Source: Korobacter sp036501185 (GTDB lineage Bacteria; Acidobacteriota; Terriglobia; Terriglobales; Acidobacteriaceae). Taken from it: a DNA stretch of 64,000 nucleotides. Of this stretch, positions 51,812 to 59,888 are shown one piece after another. The position numbers and the translations under genes are program-made. Position 1 is the stretch's first letter. Every line of letters begins with the position of its first letter. The stretch covers positions 46,476-110,475 of the forward strand of contig DASYAU010000075.1 in NCBI GenBank assembly GCA_036501185.1. The letters are read 5' to 3'. The notes below the pieces were generated by a model. It had not been told where the DNA came from. It did no database searches and worked only from the letters and a program-made list of their open reading frames with translations.

Positions 51812-53428
51812 TTATTGGTTTGAGGCAGCGGCTGCTGGCGCGGCGGCTTTCGCGGTTGGGACGCCGGATTTTTCTGCCAGGATCTTCTTGGCGTTGTCGG
51901 CCAACTGCTTGGCTTGCGGGAGCAGGTCGAGAGCCTTCAGGACCTCAGGATCGGTCTCGGCATGGACGCGGAGACCTTCCTGGGCGCCGTACTGGTTCAC
52001 GAAGATCTCGGCTTTGATGCTGCCGCGGACCCACTCGTCGTTGTCCTTGAGGTCGGCTTCGGTGAAGGGGACCTTCTGGTCGTCAAGGAATTTGCGGAAC
52101 TCCTGCATCACCGCGTCGTCAACCTGGAAATTCTTGTCGATGCTGTGGTGTAAGGCCATGTAGTGCTTCGAGAAGTTGAAGAACACGTATTTGATTAGCA
52201 GCTCGTCCTGGAACTTGTTGCCCTTCTGGGTTGGGATCTTGACGTCGGGAGTGATGCCGCCGCCGCCGTAGACGGTGCGTCCGCTGTCGGTGAGCTTCAC
52301 TTCCTTGTTGGCGTTGTTATCGCCGCCCTCGGGATTGTAGTAGTAGTCGTAGAGCGATACGCCGTTGTAGTCGCGCTGGATGAGGCGTCCGCTGGGCGTG
52401 TAGTAGTGAGCGGTGGTGAGCGCGAGGCCGGTGTTCTCGGAGAGCGGATAAACCGTCTGGACGAGACCCTTGCCGAAGGTGGTTTCGCCGGCGATGAGGC
52501 CGCGATCATGGTCCTGGATCGCGCCGCTGACAATTTCAGCTGCCGATGCGGTGCCACGATTGACAAGAACGACTAACGGATAATCCTTGCCGTTGTTGCC
52601 GTGCGCCGCGCGATAGACCTTCTCCGGTGAAGAACGGCCGTGGTGCGAGACGATGACCTGCCCCTTCTTGAGGAACTTGTCGGCTACGCCGACGCCTTCA
52701 CTGAGGAGGCCGCCGGGATTCTGGCGGAGATCGAGGATTAACCCTTTCAAGTCGCCCATTTCATCGAGGGCTTCCTGCACTTCGTGTTCGGTGGTTTCCT
52801 GGAAGCCGGAGACGTGCATGTAGCCGATGCCGGGACGGATCATGAAGTGGACGTCGACGGAGTAGCGCGGGATCTCGTCGCGAATGACGGAGAACTCGAG
52901 CGGCTTGTCGGTGCCTTCACGCAGGACCGCGATGCGAACCGTGGTGCCTTTGGGGCCTTTCAACAAGTCGGCGACGTCGCTGGTGGACATGTTGTCGGTG
53001 GGCTTGCCGTCGACGGCGATGATGATGTCGCCGGGGCGAATGCCCGCGCGATAGGCCGGCGCTCCGGCGAAGGGAGCGATGACGATGACCTTGTTGTTGC
53101 GGGGACCGACCTGCATGCCGACGCCGTAATACTTGCCGCGCTGCTCTTCACGGAGCAGGGCGTACTGCTTGGGATCGAAGAAATTGGAGTGCGGGTCGAG
53201 GACGCGGAGCATGCCGGGGATGGCGCCGTTGTAAATGGCCTTGTCGGCGGAAACGGGCTCGGCGTAGTTCTGCTCGACGACGTCGTACACGTTGGAGAAG
53301 CTGCGCAGATCGTCGCGAATATCGGTGTCGCTGCTGCCGGTGATCTTCTGCCCGAACAAGAGGCCTAAGCAGCCGCAAGACAGAAGAATGAGAATTACTA
53401 AGAATATGGTGCGACGTGAACTACGCAT
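51812..53428 (-). CDS. C-terminal processing peptidase (S41, CtpA-like)
   Basis: 538 residues from ATG 53428 (AAGGACG upstream). One N-terminal membrane segment, then S41 layout: 'VYDVVEQNYAEPVS', PDZ domain 'YGVGMQVGPRNNKVIVIAPFAGAPAYRAGIRPGDIIIAVDG', protease core with 'ILDLRQNPGGLLSEGVGVA', catalytic Ser in 'VNRGTASAAEIVSG' and Lys in 'GETTFGKGLVQ'. It cleaves C-termini of periplasmic proteins. The long C-terminal extension after residue 420 has a helical domain and Ala-rich tail. Confidence 0.92.
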   Translation of the reverse strand: MRSSRRTIFLVILILLSCGCLGLLFGQKITGSSDTDIRDDLRSFSNVYDVVEQNYAEPVSADKAIYNGAIPGMLRVLDPHSNFFDPKQYALLREEQRGKYYGVGMQVGPRNNKVIVIAPFAGAPAYRAGIRPGDIIIAVDGKPTDNMSTSDVADLLKGPKGTTVRIAVLREGTDKPLEFSVIRDEIPRYSVDVHFMIRPGIGYMHVSGFQETTEHEVQEALDEMGDLKGLILDLRQNPGGLLSEGVGVADKFLKKGQVIVSHHGRSSPEKVYRAAHGNNGKDYPLVVLVNRGTASAAEIVSGAIQDHDRGLIAGETTFGKGLVQTVYPLSENTGLALTTAHYYTPSGRLIQRDYNGVSLYDYYYNPEGGDNNANKEVKLTDSGRTVYGGGGITPDVKIPTQKGNKFQDELLIKYVFFNFSKHYMALHHSIDKNFQVDDAVMQEFRKFLDDQKVPFTEADLKDNDEWVRGSIKAEIFVNQYGAQEGLRVHAETDPEVLKALDLLPQAKQLADNAKKILAEKSGVPTAKAAAPAAAASNQ

Positions 53429-53628
53429 TCGGTCGTCCTTCAAAACTGAGGCCTGAGGTGCCCACAAGATGGTGCATCCGCAGAAGTTATTCGGAGTATA
53501 CACCGGCTTTGTACCGGTCCGGGTACACGCAGGTGCACTCCCTTTGAGATGCTGGGACAAAGCCCGGAGGTGCTGATATTCATCCCACGATCCGTAAGGT
53601 TCTGACGCTCGGGACGACGATTTGTAAG

Positions 53629-55506
53629 CTATTGGGCGAGGCCGACTTTGGCGAGCAGCTTCTGGAAGCGCGGCTCACCACGGAGGAGATCGTATTCCGG
53701 GTCGACTTTCAGGGCGTTGAGCTCGGTGGAATGCTGGGCGTAAGCCTGCTCGAGGCAGTCGAGTGCGCGAGCTTTGTCACCGACGCCAATCCAAGCGACC
53801 GCGAAAATGCGGGGATCGGTGGCCTCGCCTTTCTTGAGCGACTCCAGGCGAACTAACGCGCTGCGCGCTTTGGCCGGATCGCCGATACGTCCCTCGAGAA
53901 AGGCGAGATTCGCGAAGTGCCACACGGAGTCGGCGGCTGTAAAGTGATCGAGCGCGGTGCGGGCGTCAGTGACGCTGTGAGTCTGCACGTAGGCGAGCAA
54001 GATCATTTGCGCACGGGGGAAATTCGGATCGAGATCGAGGACGGAGCGCCACTGCTGGACGGCGCGGTCGTACTGTCGGGAGTAATAGTAGATCGCGCCG
54101 CGATCGGAGGCGATGATTAGTGAGAGGGGATCGAGGCGTCGCGCTTCGTCGCTTTCTTTGAGGGCTTCATCGAAGCGGCCGCGGAAAGCAAGATGTTCGG
54201 CGTACCAGTGATGGGCGGTGGCGTAGCTGGGATTGAGCGCGATAGCCTGCCGGAACTCGGACTCGGCAGCGCTCCAATTCCAATCGTAGTTTTGGAGGAT
54301 AAGCGCCATCGCGGTGTGGGCTTCGGGCAGATTGGGATCGAGTTTGAGGGCTTGGAGCGCCGCGCCGCGGGCTTTATCGATGGTCTCGGTCTGCGGTGTT
54401 CCGCGATAACCGGGGAGCAGAGAATATGCCGCGGACAGACCCGCCCAGGCCCGCGCATACTTCGGGTCCTTGGCGACTGCCTGTTCGTAGTAGGTGATGG
54501 CCTGGTTGAACCCCGGGACGGTGCGCTGGTTGAAGAAGTACTCGGCCTTGAGGAAGAGATCGTAGGCGGCGTAATCCTGCGCCTGGGCGGTATGGGAGGC
54601 GGGAGAATTGGGGGCGAAGGTGCGCTGGACTTCGTGGGCAATGTCGGAGGCGATCTCGTCCTGAAGGGTGAGCAGGCCCTTGAGTTCGCGGTCGTACTGA
54701 CGGGACCAGACGTTGGTCTCGTGATCAAGTTCGATAAGCTGGGCGGTCACTCTGACGTGATCTCCGTCGCGACGTAGACCGCCTTCCATTACATACTTCA
54801 CTCCGAGTTGGCGCTTCACCTGATCGAGCGTGCGCCCGTTCTTGTAGTACATGACGGAGGCAGGGGCGATCACCCCCAGCGACGGCTGGTTGAGATTTCC
54901 GATCTGAGTGATGACTTCCTCGGTGAGTCCGTCACTGAGGTACTCCTGGCTGGGATCGCCAGTGAGGTTCCGGAAGGGAAGCACGGCGATCATCACTCTC
55001 GCGCTCGGTAGTGGCGGACGCGTAGTGTGCCTCTCGCGGAGTGCAGTCCAGCCAAGCACGCATGCGACGAGGAGAACGGTGGCAGCGAGGTACCCCTTCC
55101 ATGGCTTTCGTGGTTGTATCGGCGCGGTGAGGACGGTGACCGTTGGCGGTTGTGGAAGGGGTACGGCGATCCACTCGACTGGAGCCTTGAAGCGATAGCC
55201 ACGACCAGCTGTCTCGATGTACTGCGGCGAGTTGGCGCAGTCACTGAGGGCACCGCGTAACTTCCCGATGGCGCTGTTGATGTTGTTCTCGAAGTCCACG
55301 AAGGTGCCATCAGGCCAGAGACGGGTGCGGATCTCGTCGCGGGTGACGATTTCTCCGGGATGTTCGAGGAGCATTGCTAGGATGGCGAAGGGGCGGCCCG
55401 GCAGCTTGACCCGGAGGTCGTGCTTTCTCAACTCAGCGGTGCGGAGATCGACCGCGTAGGGGCCGAAGCGCGCCTTGCTGCCAAGAGACGAAGAAGCTTG
55501 GGCCAT
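53629..55506 (-). CDS. CadC-like winged-helix regulator with TPR C-terminus
   Basis: 625 residues from ATG 55506. N-terminal OmpR-type winged helix ('FGPYAVDLRTAELRKHD', 'RPFAILAMLLEHPGEIVTRDEIRTRLW', 'NNINSAIGKLRGALSD', 'YIETAGRGYRF'), a membrane segment ('GYLAATVLLVACVLGW'), a TolB-N-like part ('MIAVLPFRNLTGDPSQEYLSDGLTEEVI'), then TPRs. One of the large one-component regulators abundant in Acidobacteria. Signal and targets unknown. Divergent from the cytochrome gene 260 bases away. Confidence 0.88.
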   Translation of the reverse strand: MAQASSSLGSKARFGPYAVDLRTAELRKHDLRVKLPGRPFAILAMLLEHPGEIVTRDEIRTRLWPDGTFVDFENNINSAIGKLRGALSDCANSPQYIETAGRGYRFKAPVEWIAVPLPQPPTVTVLTAPIQPRKPWKGYLAATVLLVACVLGWTALRERHTTRPPLPSARVMIAVLPFRNLTGDPSQEYLSDGLTEEVITQIGNLNQPSLGVIAPASVMYYKNGRTLDQVKRQLGVKYVMEGGLRRDGDHVRVTAQLIELDHETNVWSRQYDRELKGLLTLQDEIASDIAHEVQRTFAPNSPASHTAQAQDYAAYDLFLKAEYFFNQRTVPGFNQAITYYEQAVAKDPKYARAWAGLSAAYSLLPGYRGTPQTETIDKARGAALQALKLDPNLPEAHTAMALILQNYDWNWSAAESEFRQAIALNPSYATAHHWYAEHLAFRGRFDEALKESDEARRLDPLSLIIASDRGAIYYYSRQYDRAVQQWRSVLDLDPNFPRAQMILLAYVQTHSVTDARTALDHFTAADSVWHFANLAFLEGRIGDPAKARSALVRLESLKKGEATDPRIFAVAWIGVGDKARALDCLEQAYAQHSTELNALKVDPEYDLLRGEPRFQKLLAKVGLAQ

Positions 55507-55764
55507 GGGATTGCCGAGAGGGCAAAGTTTACCACGAAAATGGAGGGCTCCCGAACGCGAACCGGCCCCTGCCGGAAGGACCAAAAGGGCTGCAACTTCC
55601 GTGTAAGTAGATGCTTATTCAATTGTTTGGGCGGTAAGCGGCAAATAAGGGACAGGTAAGAGACTGACCATTGACGGCAATCCGGAGACACGGCAATGTT
55701 TCGCGAGCCGCCGAATTCTTCGGCACAGACCCTTCGAACGAATCCACAGAAGGAGTTGAGTTGA

Positions 55765-57258
55765 ATGAGGTACGTGAAGCATTTTGGGGTGAAAGTGTCT
55801 CTGTTGCGAGTGGGTGTGACGGCCGGGTTGATCGCCGTGCTGACGACCGGAGGAGTGGCAGGTCAGAAGGACAAGCCGACAAAGCAGTCGGTGATCCGAA
55901 ACCTGCAGCCGTATCTAGATGCGACCGGGTTCGTGGTGACCTATAACGCGAACGGCAACATCGATACGAGCAGCGAATTTTTCCAGAGCCTAGGCACAAA
56001 TGGACGAAGTTGTGCGACGTGCCACGTGGTGGGCCAGGCAATGAGCTTCAGCGCTACGAGTGCGCGACAGCGGTTTGCAGAAACCCGGGGGAGGGATCCG
56101 CTGTTCGCGCCGGTGGATGGAGCGAATTGTCCGACGGCGAAGACCGGCGATGCCCTGGGGCATTCGATGATCCTCGGATCAGGGGTGATCCGGGTGTCGA
56201 TTGCAGCACCGACGGGCTCGCCGGAGTTCGCAGTGCAGGCGGCGTACGATCCGTATGGCTGCGCCATTGATACAAGCACCGGGCAACAGATGTTGTCGTT
56301 CTACCGGCGCCCGCTGCCCTCGACGAATGTGCGGTTCCTGAGCGCAGTCATGTTCGATGGCCGCGAGAGCGTGGCTTTCCCGCTGGGCACGCCGGCAACT
56401 TTTGCGAACAATTTGACCGCTGCTTTGACCTCGCAGGCACTGGACGCAACGCGAGGCCATGCACAGGCCTCGGTCGATCCCACCCCAGAGCAATTGGCGT
56501 CAATTGTGAACTTCGAAATGGGGCTGACGACGGCGCAGGTGTATGACTTCAACGCGGGAATGTTGCAAGGCAATGGAGTGCAGGGAGGGCCGCTGTCGTT
56601 GATTGGGCAGAGCTACTATCCCGGGATCAACGATTCGCTGACGCCGCCGATATTCACGCCGACGATTTTCACGCTGTATTCGAACTGGACTACGCAACCG
56701 GGTCACTCGATGATGGCGCGGGCACGCGAGCAGATTGCCGCGGGCGAGCAGCTCTTCAACAGCTTCCCGATCAACATTACCGATGTGCGCGGGATTAACG
56801 ACAATGCGGCGCTGGGGAGTCCCGCGGTGGTGACCGGAACGTGCGGTACGTGTCACGACTCGCCGAACGTTGGCGATCACTCGCTGCCGTTGCCGCTGGA
56901 TATTGGCACGGGACATTCGCCGAAGTACGAGACCAATGCGCAGATCAAGGCGGCACTGGCGCAGTTGAGCTTACCGAAATTGCCGGTGTACCAAGTGACG
57001 GGTTGTACAGAGCCGTTCACCGGGGAGACCACGATTTACACAACCGACCTCGGCAAAGGCGCGCTGACGGGCAAGTGCGCCGACTTGAACCGCATAAAAG
57101 GCCCGATACTGCGTGGGCTTGCGGCGCGCGCGCCGTATTTCCACAACGGCGCGGCGGCGAACCTGATGGAGTTGGTGAATTTTTATGACCAGCGATTCGC
57201 GATGGGGTTGACCAAGGAGCAGAAGGCGGATCTCGTTGCGTTCTTGAACACGCTCTGA
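55765..57258 (+). CDS. Di-haem cytochrome c (peroxidase-like)
   Basis: 497 residues from ATG 55765 (AGAAGGAG upstream). Signal peptide ending GGVAG. Two haem sites: CATCH near residue 80 ('GRSCATCHVVGQAM') and CGTCH near 365 ('GTCGTCHDSPNVG'). 'KGPILRGLAARAPYFHNGAAANLMELVNFYDQRF' is the C-terminal signature of di-haem c peroxidases and MauG-like proteins. The wide spacing between haem sites and the fusion of extra sequence differ from classic CcpA. Periplasmic redox protein. Confidence 0.85.
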   Translation: MRYVKHFGVKVSLLRVGVTAGLIAVLTTGGVAGQKDKPTKQSVIRNLQPYLDATGFVVTYNANGNIDTSSEFFQSLGTNGRSCATCHVVGQAMSFSATSARQRFAETRGRDPLFAPVDGANCPTAKTGDALGHSMILGSGVIRVSIAAPTGSPEFAVQAAYDPYGCAIDTSTGQQMLSFYRRPLPSTNVRFLSAVMFDGRESVAFPLGTPATFANNLTAALTSQALDATRGHAQASVDPTPEQLASIVNFEMGLTTAQVYDFNAGMLQGNGVQGGPLSLIGQSYYPGINDSLTPPIFTPTIFTLYSNWTTQPGHSMMARAREQIAAGEQLFNSFPINITDVRGINDNAALGSPAVVTGTCGTCHDSPNVGDHSLPLPLDIGTGHSPKYETNAQIKAALAQLSLPKLPVYQVTGCTEPFTGETTIYTTDLGKGALTGKCADLNRIKGPILRGLAARAPYFHNGAAANLMELVNFYDQRFAMGLTKEQKADLVAFLNTL

Positions 57259-57283
57259 GTGCCGGATATTCCGGCATGACGAG

Positions 57284-57325
57284 GGCCCGGGTTGTCGGGG
57301 AAAACGACCCGGGCCTTTTTGTTTT
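57284..57325 (+). terminator. Terminator after the cytochrome gene
   Basis: GGCCCGGGT...ACCCGGGCC stem with two-base bulge, then TTTTTGTTTT. Confidence 0.85.
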
Positions 57326-57503
57326 AGTAATGGCGGCAGCGGCTAAAGCCGTGTTGCATTCAGCGCCTTAACGGCAGCGCTGAAGCGCTTCCCTGGTACA
57401 GATCGCCAAAGTGCCATGCAATGGCGCCACGGTACAAAACCTCTTTAACTACCTGCCCATTGGTCGAATTGTCGCAAATGGGAGGTTCCCGTATCATGAA
57501 GGC

Positions 57504-57971
57504 ATGAACCTCGGCATGAGCGAGATGATCTTCATTTTCCTGCTCGCGCTGCTGATTTTCGGGCCGCGAAAGCTGCCGGAGATCGCGCGAGAGGTGGGGA
57601 AGTTCATGGGTGAGTTTCGCCGTGCCGGAAACGAGTTTCGCGCGCAGATCGAGAACGAGATCCAGCAGATCGAGTTAGAAGAGCAGATCAAAAAAGACGC
57701 GGAGAAGCGCGAGGCCGCGATGCGCGAGACCGAGCAGAAACGGCTGGCGGCGCAATCGCAAGGGGAGTTGTTTGAAGAAAACTCCCAGGTTCCGAACACC
57801 GCGGAACCTGGGGCACCCGACGGGGCACGTGAAGGATCGCCCGAAGTGATGCCGACGATCCTGCCGCCCGAGGGAACGATTGTGAATGAGGTGGCGACGC
57901 CACGGTCGTCGCTGATTGAGGCGGAGGCGCAACCGGCCGAGCAGGAGCACGAGGCGGAGCCGAATGCCTAG
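57504..57971 (+). CDS. tatB: Sec-independent translocase subunit TatB/TatA
   Basis: 155 residues. One N-terminal membrane helix ('MIFIFLLALLIFGPRKLPE') with Glu7 ahead of it and the amphipathic helix 'IAREVGKFMGEFRRAGNEFRAQIENEI'. Glu7 before the helix and the long acidic tail favour TatB. Start at ATG 57504 with AAGG upstream. The coding part from 57784 to 57812 is a CCCAGG-type hairpin repeat. Overlaps tatC by eight bases. TatABC exports folded proteins; no second tatA is in view. Confidence 0.88.
   Translation: MNLGMSEMIFIFLLALLIFGPRKLPEIAREVGKFMGEFRRAGNEFRAQIENEIQQIELEEQIKKDAEKREAAMRETEQKRLAAQSQGELFEENSQVPNTAEPGAPDGAREGSPEVMPTILPPEGTIVNEVATPRSSLIEAEAQPAEQEHEAEPNA
57784..57812. repeat. 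CCCAGG-family hairpin repeat within tatB
   Basis: 11-bp perfect stem (57784-57794 with 57802-57812), 7-base loop, followed by GCACCC, as in the intergenic copy at 13664-13692. Two stem pairs differ between the copies and both remain paired. Confidence 0.7.
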
Positions 57972-58776
57972 CCTCAAAGATCTCGATCCGGCAGTAAAAG
58001 CCAGGCTTTCCCAGGAATCGCTGAAGGGGATGAGCTTCCTCGAACACCTCGAGGAACTGCGGCGGCGGATTATCTGGAGCATTGTGTACGTCGCCGGCGG
58101 ATTCGGCGTCTGCTATTGGTTCCATGAGCAGATTTACGGCTTGATGCAGAAGCCCATCATGATTGCGCTCAAGGCGCATGGGCTGGACCAGAAACTCGTT
58201 TACCTGAATCCGACTGATCCATTCAATATGTACCTGAAGGTCTCGTTTATCGCGGGACTGTTCCTGGCATCGCCGTTTGTGCTGTACCAGGTGTGGCTTT
58301 TCATTTCGCCAGGGCTTTACCGGAATGAACGGCGGTACGTAATGCCGTTTATGTTCAGCACCGTGGGGCTGTTCGTGGCAGGCGGTTTTTTTGCTTACAA
58401 GATGGTGTATCCGGCGGCGCTCGATTTCCTGATCGGCTATAGCAAGCAGTTCGCGCCGATGATCACGATCAGCGAATACACCGACCTCTTTCTCACGATC
58501 ATCGTGGGATTGGGGCTGGTGTTCGAGATGCCGATCCTCGTGTTCTTCCTGGCGCTGATGGGGATTGTGAGCGCGAAGTTCATGTGGAAGAACTTCCGCT
58601 ATTCGATCCTGGTCATCTTCATTATTGCGGCGATAATTACGCCGACCACCGACATCATGAATATGTGCATCTTCGCGGCGCCGATGATTTTGTTGTACCT
58701 GGTGTCCATCGGGGTGGCGTGGCTGGTGCATCCAAAGAACCGGCGCAAGCGGCGGGAAGCTGAAGAACAGAGCTAG
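57964..58776 (+). CDS. tatC: Sec-independent translocase TatC
   Basis: 270 residues, six membrane helices. 'MSFLEHLEELRRRIIW' at the N-terminus, 'LYQVWLFISPGLYRNERRYV' and 'ADIFTQ'-equivalent segments, C-terminal 'ALMGIVSAKFMWKNFRYSILVIFIIAAIITPTTDIMNM' are hallmarks. Receptor for twin-arginine signal peptides. ATG 57964 overlaps tatB. Confidence 0.95.
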   Translation: MPSLKDLDPAVKARLSQESLKGMSFLEHLEELRRRIIWSIVYVAGGFGVCYWFHEQIYGLMQKPIMIALKAHGLDQKLVYLNPTDPFNMYLKVSFIAGLFLASPFVLYQVWLFISPGLYRNERRYVMPFMFSTVGLFVAGGFFAYKMVYPAALDFLIGYSKQFAPMITISEYTDLFLTIIVGLGLVFEMPILVFFLALMGIVSAKFMWKNFRYSILVIFIIAAIITPTTDIMNMCIFAAPMILLYLVSIGVAWLVHPKNRRKRREAEEQS

Positions 58777-58794
58777 CTTGTGAACGGGAGACTC

Positions 58795-59766
58795 ATGATC
58801 GTCGCAGCACTTGCTTTGAGTGCCATGCTGGCGGGCTGCAATGGCACGCAGACGCAGCCTCAAACGAATCCCTCATCCCAACCGCAACCGCCGGCGTTCC
58901 AGAGTGTGCGCGACGGCGTGACCCCGCAGCCTGTCCCGGCCGGAGCGCTGAAGATCAATGCGGACCGAGCGTGGGAGTACAACAAAGAGGTGGTGGCGTT
59001 TGGGTCGCGTCCGGTGGGAAGCGAGGGGCACGCGAAGCTGGAAGCGTGGATCAGGGCGAAACTGAAAAACGACAACCTCGAGGTGGATGAGTTCCCGATC
59101 GATTCGCCAGCGGGGCAATTCACGGGGCGGAATTACATTGCGAAATTTCCGGGGAAGAAAGACGGGATCATCGTGATCGCGGGGCATTACGACACGGTGT
59201 ACAACTTGCCGAAGGCCTTTGTGGGCGCGAATGACGGTGGGTCGTCGACGGCGCTGCCGGTGGCGATTGCGGACGTGCTGCGCGGGAAGCCGAACGATGG
59301 ATATAGCGTGTGGATCCTGTTGACGGACGCGGAAGAGGCGTTCCAGAAGTGGTCGGCAACGGATAGCTTGTATGGGACGAAACATCTCGCGGAGAAGTGG
59401 AAGCAGGATGGAACGGCGGCGAAGATCAAGGCATTCATACTGGTCGATATGATCGGAGACAAGGATTTGGATATTGACGAGGACAAGAACTCGACGCCGT
59501 GGCTGCGCAAGGTGGTGTACCAGGCGGCGAGCGACCTGGCGGAGCAGTCGCATTTCTTCGTGCGTCCGAACGAGCTCGAGGATGACCACTTGCCGTTTGC
59601 GAGGATCGGCGTGCCGGTGGTGGATGTGATCGATATCGACTACGGATACAACAATGTGTTCCATCACTCGGTGGAAGATACGCTGGATAAAGAGAGCGAG
59701 AAGAGCTTGGAAATCGTGGGGAACGTGGTGCTGGAAACGGTGCGGTTGGTGGATGAAAAGCAGTAA
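58795..59766 (+). CDS. M28-family peptidase / glutaminyl cyclase-like lipoprotein
   Basis: 323 residues from ATG 58795 (GGGAGACTC upstream; GTG 58780 is less likely). Lipobox 'AMLAGC' with Cys15. M28 zinc ligands: His and Asp in 'AGHYDTVYN', Asp in 'ANDGGSST', Glu pair in 'LTDAEEAF', Asp in 'LVDMIGDKDLD', His in 'FHHSVEDT'. The arrangement resembles glutaminyl-peptide cyclotransferases more than aminopeptidases. Immediately follows tatC and may share its transcript. Confidence 0.88.
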   Translation: MIVAALALSAMLAGCNGTQTQPQTNPSSQPQPPAFQSVRDGVTPQPVPAGALKINADRAWEYNKEVVAFGSRPVGSEGHAKLEAWIRAKLKNDNLEVDEFPIDSPAGQFTGRNYIAKFPGKKDGIIVIAGHYDTVYNLPKAFVGANDGGSSTALPVAIADVLRGKPNDGYSVWILLTDAEEAFQKWSATDSLYGTKHLAEKWKQDGTAAKIKAFILVDMIGDKDLDIDEDKNSTPWLRKVVYQAASDLAEQSHFFVRPNELEDDHLPFARIGVPVVDVIDIDYGYNNVFHHSVEDTLDKESEKSLEIVGNVVLETVRLVDEKQ

Positions 59767-59791
59767 TTAGTGGTTAGTGATTAGGGATTGA

Positions 59792-59812
59792 GGCGGCTGC
59801 GGCCGCCTTTGT
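59792..59812 (+). terminator. Terminator after the M28 peptidase gene
   Basis: GGCGGC-TGCG-GCCGCC stem-loop then TTTGTT. Confidence 0.75.
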
Positions 59813-59839
59813 TATTTGCGGTGGCAAAGTTCAAGGCAA

Positions 59840-59868
59840 TAAAAATGGGAGCCGGCGGACCGGCTCCC
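59840..59868 (-). terminator. Terminator of the TonB-dependent receptor gene
   Basis: On the minus strand GGGAGCCGG-TCCG-CCGGCTCCC (59847-59868) followed by ATTTTTATT. 20 bases after the stop codon. Confidence 0.85.
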
Positions 59869-59888
59869 AAAAGTGATGCAAACTTTGT

